A stretch of DNA of 64,000 nt from VXYL01 sp965200375 (GCA_965200375.1 OZ241353.1:2542001-2606000), one strand, 5' to 3'. Shown: positions 18,635 through 26,753, counted from the first letter of the stretch. The notes: generated by a model not told the origin, from the letters alone. A program made the numbers and translations.

Positions 18635-19693
18635 ATGAGCGAAGCCGCAGACACGCAGGACGACTTGGACCTGGGCTGGATGCAGCGCACCGGGCCCTGG
18701 GGCACGCGCGCCGCGCCGGGGCGCTACGGGCTGACCCTGGCGGACATCCAAGTGGGCGAGTACGGCGAAGCGCCGGCCGAGAGCGGCAACCAGACCGGCC
18801 GCCCCCGGGGGGCCGCCGCCCGTCCCGCCAGCTACCGCATTGGCAACTACGCGGTGCGCAGCAAGAGCGAGATCTGGCTGGACAACGCCTCCTTCCTGTA
18901 CGAGGAAGCGCTGCAGCGCCAGTGGAGCTCCGCCACCGATGTGCCGTGGCACACCATCGAGCCCTTGCCGGACGACGTCGAGCAGGCCGAGTGCCAGCTG
19001 GCCACCTTCCTCACCGAGGTGGAGTTCGTCGCTGGCGACGTGCCGGCGCGCTGGGTGTCGCTGACGACGCCGGACTTCCTCGAACCGCGCCAGGTGCTGC
19101 TGGCGCAGGTGATGGACGAATCCCGGCACATGGACGTGTTCCGCAAGCGGGCGCTGGCCAACGGCGGCGGCTTGATGCAGGCCACCGGCGCCACCGCTGG
19201 CTTCGTCGGCGGCATCGACCTTTCCCGGGACTTCACCGAGATGTCCTCGCGGCTGCACATCTCCGGCGAGGGCGCCGTGCTGACGCTGTTCCGCATGGGC
19301 GAACTGATGGCGCAGAACGAGGCCGAGAAGGTGATCTACCGGCTGTGCGCCCAGGACGAAGCCCGACACGTGGCCTTCGGCGTGATGCACATGCGCTACA
19401 TGGCCGAAACGGCGCCGGAGCGCCGGGAGGAGATCCACTGCTACCTGGACGAAGCCGAAGGCGGCCTCATCGGCGCCGCCAATCCGGTGGGGCAGCTGAC
19501 GCCGACGTCGGAATCCATGGCCATCATCCTCGGCGGCGGCAAGGCAGGCTTTGACGACGGCATGAACAAGATCATCGCCATTCGCCGCCGCCAGCTGCGG
19601 GAGTACAAGAAGCGCGTCGTCTCGGCCGGTTTCGGCGAGCGGTTCGACAACGGCCGCTCCAAGGTGGACAACATGATCGCCCAGGCGGCCTGA
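18635..19693 (+). CDS. Ferritin-like diiron protein with complete ligand motifs (putative oxygenase catalytic subunit)
   Basis: The 352-residue helical protein has the two E-x-x-H motifs of the ferritin/RNR-R2/bacterial multicomponent monooxygenase superfamily: DESRH (E162, H165) and DEARH (E242, H245). Upstream Glu residues that could complete a four-helix diiron site are E128/E130 in TFLTEVEFV and E212 in ISGEGAV. The DE-x-RH form is the one seen in monooxygenase alpha subunits. At 352 residues it is much shorter than an alpha subunit (about 500). It is followed at 30 bases by a paralogue that lacks the Glu ligands. The first 80 residues are polar, and no signal peptide is present. The expected chemistry is O2 activation at a dinuclear iron centre; the substrate is unknown. 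The fold is firm; the function is inferred. Confidence 0.75.
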   Translation: MSEAADTQDDLDLGWMQRTGPWGTRAAPGRYGLTLADIQVGEYGEAPAESGNQTGRPRGAAARPASYRIGNYAVRSKSEIWLDNASFLYEEALQRQWSSATDVPWHTIEPLPDDVEQAECQLATFLTEVEFVAGDVPARWVSLTTPDFLEPRQVLLAQVMDESRHMDVFRKRALANGGGLMQATGATAGFVGGIDLSRDFTEMSSRLHISGEGAVLTLFRMGELMAQNEAEKVIYRLCAQDEARHVAFGVMHMRYMAETAPERREEIHCYLDEAEGGLIGAANPVGQLTPTSESMAIILGGGKAGFDDGMNKIIAIRRRQLREYKKRVVSAGFGERFDNGRSKVDNMIAQAA

Positions 19694-19722
19694 ACTTAAA
19701 GCCGAACCGGCAAGGCGGCGCT

Positions 19723-20904
19723 ATGGCGGCAGGAAAGCCGGGAGGAAAGCCGGGAGGACGGACGCGGCCGAGGCCCACCCTGGTGCCGGCCGCCAAGGGC
19801 CGGCAAACCGCCCAGGTGCGGAAGGTGCCAGCCAAGGCGGCCAAGGTCGCGGAACCGAAGGCGGACCCGCAGCCCCGGTTCGAACCCAAGTACAACTGGA
19901 TGGGCAAGACCCGGCAGTGGGGCGTGCGCGTGCGCCCCGGCAAGGCCGGGCTCAAGCTGGCGCAGCTCAACACCGGCATCTACGGCGAGGTGCCGATGCA
20001 CTGGGAGGACCAGGGCCGCAATCCGCGAGGCGCGGTGCCCCGGCGCGGCATGCCGCCGGTGGGCTACGCGGTGCGCGACAAGGTCGGGCTGTGGGCCGAG
20101 AGCGCCGCGGACCTCTACGAGGAGGCGATCCAGCGGCGCTGGGCGCCGGCGACGGATGTGCCGTGGGAGACCATCCGGCCGCTGCCGAGGGACATCGAGC
20201 ACGCCATCTGCCAGATCTGCACGGAACTCACTGGCTACGCCAACGTCGACATCGAGGCCATCACCGGCTGGCAGCACCAGATGTCCTACGGCTACCACGA
20301 GGTGAAGCAGTACCTCGCCACCGCCAGCTTCGATGCCGCCCGCCACCACGAGTGCTTCCGCAAGCGGGCGCTGGTGAACGGCGGCGGCCTGGGCCTCGAG
20401 GGCCCCTGCCGGGTCAATCGCATGATCTTGGAAAGCCGCGGCAGCTGGACGGCGGCCGTGGTCTATCTGCTGCTTATGCGCGGCGTGTTCACGATGACGC
20501 TGTACCGATACCTGGAGCGCCACGCCTACAACGACGCCGAGCGCTGCATCTACGGCCGCGCCTTGGCGGACAAGGCGCGCCACGTCAGCTACGGCTTGGA
20601 ACACCTGAAGTTCGCCATCGCCCATGCGGAGGATCAGCGGCAGGTGGCGGCTACCCTGCTGGCCCTCGGCGACGCCGGCTTCGCCAGAGACCTGGCGGAC
20701 CCGGCGCTGCGGGAGGCCCTGGCCATCGTCTTCGGGCGCGGCATCGCGGGTGCGCGCGGCAAGGGCACAGCGACCTTCGAGGGCCTGATGCGCGACTACG
20801 TCCGCACCCACTTCGCCTATTGCCGCTGGCTGGATCTGCCTCGCAGCCCGGAGACGCTGCCGCCGGCGCTGAAGGCGTTCGCCGCCGAACCGGCCGCCGC
20901 CTGA
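19723..20904 (+). CDS. Ferritin-like paralogue lacking diiron Glu ligands (putative non-catalytic partner)
   Basis: The 393-residue protein is homologous to the preceding gene. Shared blocks include ATDVPW, PLP-D-E-A-CQ, ECFRKRALVNGGGL (VFRKRALANGGGL in the partner) and ARHVSYG (ARHVAFG). Both E-x-x-H motifs have lost Glu: DAARH (A205 in place of E162) and DKARH (K284 in place of E242), while both His remain. The helix that carries E212 in the partner reads SWTAAVVYLLLMRG. The first 55 residues are a Lys/Arg/Pro/Ala-rich extension absent from the partner. This resembles the alpha/beta relationship in multicomponent monooxygenases, where the beta subunit keeps the fold but binds no metal. It overlaps the next gene by one base (TGATG), so the genes are co-translated. 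The heterodimer is an inference. Confidence 0.7.
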   Translation: MAAGKPGGKPGGRTRPRPTLVPAAKGRQTAQVRKVPAKAAKVAEPKADPQPRFEPKYNWMGKTRQWGVRVRPGKAGLKLAQLNTGIYGEVPMHWEDQGRNPRGAVPRRGMPPVGYAVRDKVGLWAESAADLYEEAIQRRWAPATDVPWETIRPLPRDIEHAICQICTELTGYANVDIEAITGWQHQMSYGYHEVKQYLATASFDAARHHECFRKRALVNGGGLGLEGPCRVNRMILESRGSWTAAVVYLLLMRGVFTMTLYRYLERHAYNDAERCIYGRALADKARHVSYGLEHLKFAIAHAEDQRQVAATLLALGDAGFARDLADPALREALAIVFGRGIAGARGKGTATFEGLMRDYVRTHFAYCRWLDLPRSPETLPPALKAFAAEPAAA

Positions 20905-21407
20905 TGGCGACGGCCCGGCTGCGAAACGCCCGTTCGCAAGACGAAGCGCCCTCGGATGGAAAGTCCTCCGCCGTGCCCTTCCCCTCGGTGGCGTGGTTCG
21001 ATGCGGTGCGGCAGGTCTTCAACGCCGATCCCAGCTACTGCGGCGCCGGCGGCGGCTACTGCGACTGCGTCGCCGGCATGAAGATCGGGGCCGAGGTGTT
21101 TCTGCTCACCTTCGAGGGCGAGGGTTGCGCCGGCGCCGCCGCCGTGGACGAAGCCGCGCTGGACGATGCGGACTTCTATCTGGACATGGCGCCGGCCGAG
21201 TGGCAAGAGATGGTCGCCAACATCCGCGCCAACGGCCATGCGGACCTGCACCACACGCTCAACACCTTGGACCTGGATCGGGAAGACGGCCTCGCCACCT
21301 CCCGCCACGGCGACCAGTACCGGGAGGATCTGTTCTTCCGCTACAACCAGACCTTGCAGTTCTTCTTCGACGCCTCCGCCCGCGTCAATACGGCGCTGGG
21401 CGGCTAG
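20904..21407 (+). CDS. Small SCP2-like protein 1 of the diiron cluster
   Basis: The 167-residue protein starts at ATG 20904, sharing one base with the upstream stop. The region FPSVAWFDAVRQVFNADPSYCG, then GAEVFLLTFEGEGCAG, ADFYLDMAPAEWQEMVANI and ADLHHTLNTLDLDRE follows the alternating helix and strand pattern of SCP-2 sterol-transfer-like domains, which bind lipids in a hydrophobic tunnel. It is a paralogue of the protein at 21662 (shared D-x-DMAP-x-W block). Three Cys (CGAGGGYCDC) lie together at about residues 46-53. In this operon it could bind the substrate or act as an effector for the oxygenase. The SCP2 assignment is by pattern only. Confidence 0.6.
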   Translation: MATARLRNARSQDEAPSDGKSSAVPFPSVAWFDAVRQVFNADPSYCGAGGGYCDCVAGMKIGAEVFLLTFEGEGCAGAAAVDEAALDDADFYLDMAPAEWQEMVANIRANGHADLHHTLNTLDLDREDGLATSRHGDQYREDLFFRYNQTLQFFFDASARVNTALGG

Positions 21408-21486
21408 CGGCCAGCCCGACTGCGATGGCGGACGAGCTGGTGGCGCGGGCGCCGAGCCGGGCCGTCGTTCCAGTGCGGCTTCGGCA

Positions 21487-21651
21487 CTAGCGGTTCGATT
21501 CCGAATCGACGTGGCAATGGCGCGTTCCGTCTGTCGTCGCCTCGGCACGTGCTGCTTGAGGATGTGCCGCCCCGCAAGGCCACCGGTGTCCCGGCCCTGC
21601 GACGAAACCCGTCCCTCTGGAACGCACGCTGTTCTGGAAGCGGCACACTAG
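21487..21651. mobile_element. MITE-like element, copy 1 (165 bp)
   Basis: The element is bounded by CTAG at both ends (21487-21490 and 21648-21651), with imperfect terminal inverted repeats and no coding capacity. It is nearly the same sequence as 37399-37562; the block TTGAGGATGTGCCGCCCCGC and the following GACGAAACCCG are identical in both. It separates the two SCP2-like genes, and its right end lies 10 bases before the second one, so it may alter that gene's expression. Confidence 0.85.
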
Positions 21652-21661
21652 CGGCAGCCCC

Positions 21662-22057
21662 GTGGCGCAGCTGGACTGGTTGGAGGCGGCCGCGGAGGCG
21701 CTGAACGGCTCGCCGGCGTTCCGCAAACTCGGTTCGACGGACCTGGTTCTGGGCTTGAAGGCCGGGCGCGTGGTGCGCGTCGTGACCTTCGAGGCGTTCG
21801 CCATCGTCGGCGTCGCCACCGCCGACGAGCCCGCGCTGCGGGACTGCGACATCGTCATCGACATGGCGCCCCGGGACTGGACCAGCTACTTGAAGCGTCG
21901 GGCGAAGGGCGCCGGGCCGTCGCTGGTGGGTCTGGATTTGGAGCGTTCGGTCGTGTACGCCGCGGATCCCCTGCAGCGGCTCAAGTTCGAGCGCTACCAC
22001 TTGACGCTGCAGGCCCTGGTCGACCAGGGGGCCGCGCTGTTGCCGGCGGCCGCCTAG
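21662..22057 (+). CDS. Small SCP2-like protein 2 of the diiron cluster
   Basis: The 131-residue protein starts at GTG 21662, ten bases after the MITE-like element. WLEAAAEALNGSPAFRKLG, VVTFEAFAIVGVA, DCDIVIDMAPRDWTSYL and the C-terminal KFERYHLTLQALVDQGA align with equivalent blocks in the upstream gene (YLDMAPAEW and RYNQTLQFFFDA), so the two are paralogues of one small lipid-carrier-like fold. It lacks the Cys cluster of the first copy. The start is supported by alignment, not by a strong ribosome-binding site; the original leader may have been replaced by the inserted element. Function unknown. Confidence 0.6.
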   Translation: MAQLDWLEAAAEALNGSPAFRKLGSTDLVLGLKAGRVVRVVTFEAFAIVGVATADEPALRDCDIVIDMAPRDWTSYLKRRAKGAGPSLVGLDLERSVVYAADPLQRLKFERYHLTLQALVDQGAALLPAAA

Positions 22058-22090
22058 GCCGCCGCCTCGGCTGCCGGTTGCGGACGGCCC

Positions 22091-22375
22091 GTGCCGATCT
22101 ACGAATACCGCTGCCGGCGCTGCCGGGCCGTTTCGAGCTGCCTGGCGGCAATCGGCGAGACGCCGGCGCGGCTGGCCTGCGCCGCCTGCGGCGCTCCGGC
22201 CACGCGGATCATCTCCAGTGTTGCGGTGCGGCTGTCGGCCGGCTCCAAGGTCGGGCGGCTGGATCCCAAGTACGACAGGATGGTCGACCGCGCCATGCGC
22301 AACACCGCGAGCGCCGATCCCGGGCGGCTGCTCAACCACCGCGGCGACATCGGCAAGGGCCGGCCGGACGACTGA
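22091..22375 (+). CDS. FmdB family zinc ribbon protein
   Basis: The 94-residue protein opens with the classical FmdB start PIYEYRCRRC, followed by CAACG, giving a four-Cys zinc ribbon (two CxxC pairs in the first 40 residues). The start is GTG at 22091. The C-terminal half is basic and polar (KYDRMVDRAMRNT). FmdB-type ribbons accompany amidases, formamidases and some oxygenases and are thought to have regulatory or assembly roles. It lies 33 bases after the second SCP2-like gene, as the last member of the cluster, and is convergent with comM at a distance of only 6 bases. Confidence 0.85.
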   Translation: MPIYEYRCRRCRAVSSCLAAIGETPARLACAACGAPATRIISSVAVRLSAGSKVGRLDPKYDRMVDRAMRNTASADPGRLLNHRGDIGKGRPDD

Positions 22376-22381
22376 CCAGCC

Positions 22382-23869
22382 TCACGGCATGCTCCGGTAG
22401 CCCAGCGCCTCCGCCATGTGCGCGGCGCCGATGGCGTCCGTCGCCGCCAGGTCCGCGACCGTCAGCGCGACCTTCCGCAGCCGGTGGACGGCCCGGGCCG
22501 ACAAGCCGAAACGCTTGGCGGCCCGCCGCAGCAACGCCACCGCGGCGGCATCCATGCGACAGTGGCGGTCGACGCCGGCGGCGTCCAGGCTGGCATTCGC
22601 GCCGCCGCTGCGCCGGCGCTGCCGTTGCCGGGCGTTGGCGATGGCGGCCCGCAGCTCCGCTTGGTCGGTGGCGACGGGCCGTGTCGCCCAGAGATCCTGG
22701 TCCGGCACGGGACCCACTTCAACGCGAATGTCGATGCGGTCCAGCAGCGGGCCGGAGAGCCGGCTGCGGTACTGCCGCACCTGGTGCGGCGAGCACCGGC
22801 AGCGGGTCTCGTCGCAGACGTAGCCGGCCGGGCATGGATTCATCGCCGCGACCAGCTGGAAGCTCGCCGGGTAGCGCACGGACTCCTTGACGCGGCTCAC
22901 CACCACCTCGTCCTGCTCGAGGGGTTCCCGCAACGCTTCGAGCACGTCGCGCTGGTACTCCGGCAGTTCGTCCAGGAACAGCACCCCGCGATGCGCCAGG
23001 CTGACTTCGCCGGGCAGCACCGGGCTGCCGCCGCCGACGATGGCCGCGGTGGAAGCCGTGTGGTGGGGGTCGCAGAAGGGCCGGACGCCGAACCTCGGCG
23101 CCATGCGGGACGACACCGAGTAGATGTTGGCCACCTCTACGGCTTCGTCGCTCGCAAGCGGCGGCAAGAGGCCGGCAAGCCGCCTCGCCAGCATCGTCTT
23201 GCCGGTGCCGGGCGGGCCGACCATCAGCATGTGGTGGCCGCCAGCCGCGGCGACCACGAGGGCTCGCTTGGCGTGCAGCTGGCCGCGCACGTCGTCCAAG
23301 GATGGGCTGTCGCTGCACCTTGGCCGCGGCGGCCGCGGCCGCGTTGCCGGCACTGGCAGCGCTTCCGCCTGCAGCAGCCGCAGCACGTCGAGCAGGGAGG
23401 CGGCCGGATGCAGGGACACCCCTTCGAGCGGCCGCAGCTCCGCCTGCTGCGCCGCCGGCACGACCAGTGCGCTGCCGACGCCTCTCAGCCGCGAGGCGGC
23501 GCAGAAGGCGCCCCGCACCGGGCGCAGGTCCCCGTAGAGGGACAGCTCGCCGAGGAACTCCAGGCGTTCGAGGTGTCTGGCCTCCACCTGTTCGGACGCG
23601 GTGAGGATCGCCACGGCGATGGCCAGGTCGTAGCGTCCGCCATGCTTGGCGAGGTCCGCCGGCGCGAGATTCACCACCACTCGGCCCTGGGGAAACTTGA
23701 AGCCAGCGTTCTTGATGGCGCTGCGTACCCGATCCCGCGCTTCGCGCACGGACTTCTGGGCCATGCCCACCAGGGTGAAGGACGGCGTGCCGGCCTGGCA
23801 GTGGGCCTCCACCAGCACCGGCGGCGCGTCGATTCCCACTTGGGCGCGGGTTCTGGCTGGCGAGGACAT
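22382..23869 (-). CDS. comM: YifB/ComM family Mg-chelatase-like AAA+ ATPase
   Basis: The 495-residue protein has the family's N-terminal ChlI domain (PVLVEAHCQAGTPSFTLVGMAQKSV), a Walker A GPPGTGKTMLARRL (about residues 221-234), a Walker B in VLFLDELPEY, and the C-terminal Mg-chelatase domain with PCPAGY and CRCSPHQVRQYRSRLSGPLLDRID. ComM is a hexameric helicase that promotes branch migration of incoming single-stranded DNA during natural transformation. Full length, start ATG 23869. The pilB/pilC and pilin genes at 55.5-59.5 kb could serve the same uptake pathway, but no com genes lie next to this one. Confidence 0.93.
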   Translation of the reverse strand: MSSPARTRAQVGIDAPPVLVEAHCQAGTPSFTLVGMAQKSVREARDRVRSAIKNAGFKFPQGRVVVNLAPADLAKHGGRYDLAIAVAILTASEQVEARHLERLEFLGELSLYGDLRPVRGAFCAASRLRGVGSALVVPAAQQAELRPLEGVSLHPAASLLDVLRLLQAEALPVPATRPRPPRPRCSDSPSLDDVRGQLHAKRALVVAAAGGHHMLMVGPPGTGKTMLARRLAGLLPPLASDEAVEVANIYSVSSRMAPRFGVRPFCDPHHTASTAAIVGGGSPVLPGEVSLAHRGVLFLDELPEYQRDVLEALREPLEQDEVVVSRVKESVRYPASFQLVAAMNPCPAGYVCDETRCRCSPHQVRQYRSRLSGPLLDRIDIRVEVGPVPDQDLWATRPVATDQAELRAAIANARQRQRRRSGGANASLDAAGVDRHCRMDAAAVALLRRAAKRFGLSARAVHRLRKVALTVADLAATDAIGAAHMAEALGYRSMP

Positions 23870-23957
23870 GGCGCCACTTTAGGCGGCGGCACAGGGCGGC
23901 AGCGAACGACATCGCCCTCCGGGACCGTAGGAAATCGCCGGCGCCGGCCGGGGCGGA

Positions 23958-23974
23958 TGCACCATGATGGCGCA
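23958..23974 (+). promoter_or_regulatory. NtrC binding site
   Basis: TGCACC-ATGA-TGGCGCA matches the NtrC dyad TGCACC-N4-TGGTGCA at all but one base. It lies 87 bases upstream of the sigma-54 promoter at 24061, in the normal enhancer position. A weaker second half-site, TGGTCCA, is at 24023-24029. Confidence 0.75.
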
Positions 23975-24060
23975 TCCTGGCGCCCCAGATCGGATCGCCA
24001 CACGGCTGCGCCTCGCCCACACTGGTCCACAACCGATTGATTTCATTGCTTCCATGTGAG

Positions 24061-24076
24061 TTGGCACACCTCTTGC
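24061..24076 (+). promoter_or_regulatory. Sigma-54 (RpoN) promoter of the porin-glnK-amtB operon
   Basis: TTGGCACACCTCTTGC contains TGGCAC-N5-TTGC, the -24/-12 consensus, with GG and GC at the correct spacing. It lies 109 bases before the porin start. Together with the NtrC dyad it predicts induction under nitrogen limitation. Confidence 0.85.
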
Positions 24077-24184
24077 GTGATGGCATCGACGTGCCTGACA
24101 AGGCATGGCGTTCGCTCGCATGGATGCTGGCGTCACATTCGCAACAGGCCCGCCTAGGGCCGGGAGATGAGGAAGAGAACCGCA

Positions 24185-24868
24185 ATGAAGAAACTGCTGC
24201 CATTGCTGGCTGCCGCAACCGTCGCCGCTGGCGTCGCGCTGCCGGCGGCCGGGGCGGAGATCGAGGGCAACGTCACGCTCGCCTCCGACTACTCGTTCCG
24301 CGGCTGGTCCCAGACCGGGCGCGATCCCGCCATCCAGGGCGGCTTCGACGTGGCCTTCGATTCGGGCTTCTACGTCGGCACCTGGGCCTCCAACGTCAAC
24401 TTCGGCGAGACGTCGATGGAGTGGGATCTGTACGCCGGCTGGTCCACGGACATCCGCGACGGCATGACGCTGGACTTGAGCTTCATCCACTTCGACTACC
24501 CGAACGACCGGGACGCCCTCAACTACCAGGAGTACGCCGCGAGCCTGGCCGTCGGCGACTTCACGCTGGGCGTGAACTATTCGCCGAAGTATCTCGCGGT
24601 AGAGGACGTGACGTTCGTCTACCCCTACGCCGACTACAGCTACGGCATCAGCGACGACGTGAGCTTGGACTTCCATCTCGGCTTCAATCTCGCGGATTCC
24701 CCGGAAGGCGACTTCTTCGGTGCCGAAGGCGACGACTACATCGACTACTCGGCCGGCATCTCCTTTCCCGTGGCCGGCGTCACGATGAGCATCGGCCTGT
24801 ACGGCACCAACAACGACGCCTGCGGCCGCGACTGCGAACTGCGCCCCATCCTGTCGTTGAGCAAGTAG
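24185..24868 (+). CDS. TorF family putative porin (outer-membrane beta-barrel)
   Basis: The 227-residue protein has a cleavable signal peptide (KKLLPLLAAATVAAGVALPAAGA) and then EIEGNVTLASDYSFRGWSQTGRDPAIQGG, the hallmark start of the TorF/Gcw_chp family. Alternating aromatic and polar strands follow, such as GFYVGTWASNVNF and LDLSFIHFDYPND, as expected for an outer-membrane beta-barrel. The start is ATG 24185, directly before MKKLL. It is the first gene after the sigma-54 promoter and precedes glnK by 32 bases. Members of this family often lie beside glnK-amtB in proteobacteria, suggesting uptake of ammonium or a small nitrogen compound across the outer membrane; the substrate is unproven. 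Confidence 0.88.
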   Translation: MKKLLPLLAAATVAAGVALPAAGAEIEGNVTLASDYSFRGWSQTGRDPAIQGGFDVAFDSGFYVGTWASNVNFGETSMEWDLYAGWSTDIRDGMTLDLSFIHFDYPNDRDALNYQEYAASLAVGDFTLGVNYSPKYLAVEDVTFVYPYADYSYGISDDVSLDFHLGFNLADSPEGDFFGAEGDDYIDYSAGISFPVAGVTMSIGLYGTNNDACGRDCELRPILSLSK

Positions 24869-24900
24869 GCGAGGGCAGGCAAGGAAGACAAGGAGAAACC

Positions 24901-25239
24901 ATGAAACTCATCACGGCAATCATCAAGCCGTTCAAGCTCGACGACGTGCGGGAGGCGCTCTCCGAAATCGGCGTGCAGGGCATGACGGTAACCGAGGTGA
25001 AGGGCTTCGGCCGGCAGAAGGGGCACACCGAACTCTATCGGGGCGCCGAATACGTCATCGACTTTCTGCCCAAGGTGAAGGTCGAAGTCGCCATCGACGA
25101 CGGCCTTCTGGACCAGTGCCTCGAAGCCATCGGCAAGGCGGCGAACACCGGCAAGGTGGGAGACGGCAAGGTGTTCGTCTTCGCGCTCGAAGAAGCGGTT
25201 CGCATCAGAACGGGCGAGACCGGCACCGACGCGGTGTAG
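24901..25239 (+). CDS. glnK: Nitrogen regulatory protein PII (GlnK type)
   Basis: The 112-residue PII protein begins MKLITAIIKPFKLDDV. The T-loop GHTELYRGAEYVIDF includes Tyr51, the uridylylation site, and the C-terminal RIRTGETGTDAV is intact. PII proteins sense 2-oxoglutarate and ATP/ADP and block the ammonium channel when nitrogen is plentiful. Adjacency to amtB and the sigma-54/NtrC promoter favours GlnK over GlnB. AGGAGAAACC lies just before the ATG. Confidence 0.95.
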   Translation: MKLITAIIKPFKLDDVREALSEIGVQGMTVTEVKGFGRQKGHTELYRGAEYVIDFLPKVKVEVAIDDGLLDQCLEAIGKAANTGKVGDGKVFVFALEEAVRIRTGETGTDAV

Positions 25240-25314
25240 CCGCACCCGCGAGCCAAGAGTCCCAAGAGCGCGCAAGAGGCTCGAAGGGACCCCAAGTCCA
25301 CAAGGAGAAAAACC

Positions 25315-26571
25315 GTGGCGGATCTCATTCAAACCAACTACGCGCTGGACACCTTCTACTTCCTGCTGATGGGTGTGCTGGTGATGTTCATGGCCTGTGG
25401 CTTCTCGATGCTCGAGGCGGGGATGGTGCGGGCCAAGAACACCTCCGAAATCCTCACCAAGAACGTCGCGCTGTACGCCGTCGCCTGCATCATGTACCTG
25501 CTGATCGGCTACAACATCATGTACATCGACGCGACGGCCGGCAGCTGGCTGCCCAGCTTCGGCAGCTTGATAGGCGTCGAGAACACCGCCGAGCAGATCG
25601 TTGCCGGCACCGGCGGCGGCGTTGCCACGGACCATTCGGAGCGTTCGGACTACTTCTTCCAGGTGGTGTTCGTGGCGACTGCCATGTCCATCGTCTCCGG
25701 CGCGGTGGCGGAACGCATGAAGCTGTGGGCGTTTCTGGCCTTCGCGGTGGTGATGACGGGCGTCATCTACCCGGTGCAGGGCATGTGGACGTGGGGCGGC
25801 GGCGCACTGTCCGAACTCGGCTACAGCGACTTCGCCGGCTCCGGCATCGTCCACCTGTGCGGTGCCGCCGCGGCGCTGGCTGGCGTGATCCTGCTTGGGC
25901 CCCGGGCCGGCAAGTACGGCCCTGGCGGCCAGGTACACGCCATACCCGGCTGCAACATGCCGCTTGCCACGCTCGGCATGTTCATCCTGTGGTTCGGCTG
26001 GTTCGGATTCAACGGCGGTTCCGAACTCAAGCTCTCCAACGTGGACGAAGCCAACGCCGTGGCTCAGGTGTTCGTGAACACCAACATCGCCGCCTGCGGC
26101 GGCCTGGTGGCGGCGCTTGTGCTGGCGCGGATCTGGTTCGGCAAGGCGGACCTCACCATGGCCCTGAACGGCGCACTGGCCGGGCTCGTGGCCATCACCG
26201 CGGACCCGCTCTCTCCGGCGCCGGTCTGGGCGATGCTCATCGGCGCCTTCGGCGGCTTGATCGTGGTGGCCTCCATCGTGCTGCTGGACAAGCTGAGGAT
26301 CGACGATCCGGTGGGCGCCATCAGCGTTCACGGCACTTGCGGCATCTGGGGCGTGATGGCGGTGGTGTTCAACAATGCCGACGCCACCGTCGGCGGCCAG
26401 CTGCTGGGCATCGTCGTCATCTTCGGCTGGGTGTTCGTGGCCGGCGGGGCCGTGTGGCTGGTTCTCAAGGCTACCGTGGGCATCCGCGTGTCCGACGAGG
26501 ACGAACGGAGCGGCGTCGACATCTCCGAGACGGGCATCGACGCCTATCCGGACTTCCAGAAGGCGGCCTGA
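25315..26571 (+). CDS. amtB: Ammonium transporter
   Basis: The 418-residue polytopic inner-membrane protein has eleven or so hydrophobic helices. It starts at GTG 25315 with AAGGAGAAAAACC upstream. The conserved blocks VHLCGAAAALAG (first pore His), MFILWFGWFGFNGGS and HGTCGIWG (second pore His) identify the Amt/MEP/Rh family. It conducts NH3/NH4+ and is gated by GlnK, whose gene is immediately upstream. There is no long signal peptide: DTFYFLLMGVLVMFMACGFS is the first membrane segment. The operon ends here at a strong terminator. Confidence 0.96.
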   Translation: MADLIQTNYALDTFYFLLMGVLVMFMACGFSMLEAGMVRAKNTSEILTKNVALYAVACIMYLLIGYNIMYIDATAGSWLPSFGSLIGVENTAEQIVAGTGGGVATDHSERSDYFFQVVFVATAMSIVSGAVAERMKLWAFLAFAVVMTGVIYPVQGMWTWGGGALSELGYSDFAGSGIVHLCGAAAALAGVILLGPRAGKYGPGGQVHAIPGCNMPLATLGMFILWFGWFGFNGGSELKLSNVDEANAVAQVFVNTNIAACGGLVAALVLARIWFGKADLTMALNGALAGLVAITADPLSPAPVWAMLIGAFGGLIVVASIVLLDKLRIDDPVGAISVHGTCGIWGVMAVVFNNADATVGGQLLGIVVIFGWVFVAGGAVWLVLKATVGIRVSDEDERSGVDISETGIDAYPDFQKAA

Positions 26572-26609
26572 AAGAGCAGCCGTTTCCTGCCCGCCGCAAG
26601 GCGGATTTC

Positions 26610-26637
26610 GAGGGCGCCTGCGGGCGCCCTCTTTTTT
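26610..26637 (+). terminator. Rho-independent terminator after amtB
   Basis: A nine-base perfect stem GAGGGCGCC / GGCGCCCTC with a TGCG loop (26610-26631) is followed by six T. It lies 38 bases after the amtB stop and closes the nitrogen operon. Confidence 0.92.
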
Positions 26638-26753
26638 GTCCGCGCCCTTAAAGCTCCGTACACCGGATCGCTGATGCCTTGCTGCAAGCCTGTGGCATCA
26701 TCCGTGCTCCTAAAACAACGCCGACGAGAGGGAAAGATGGAGGGGAGAGAAGC

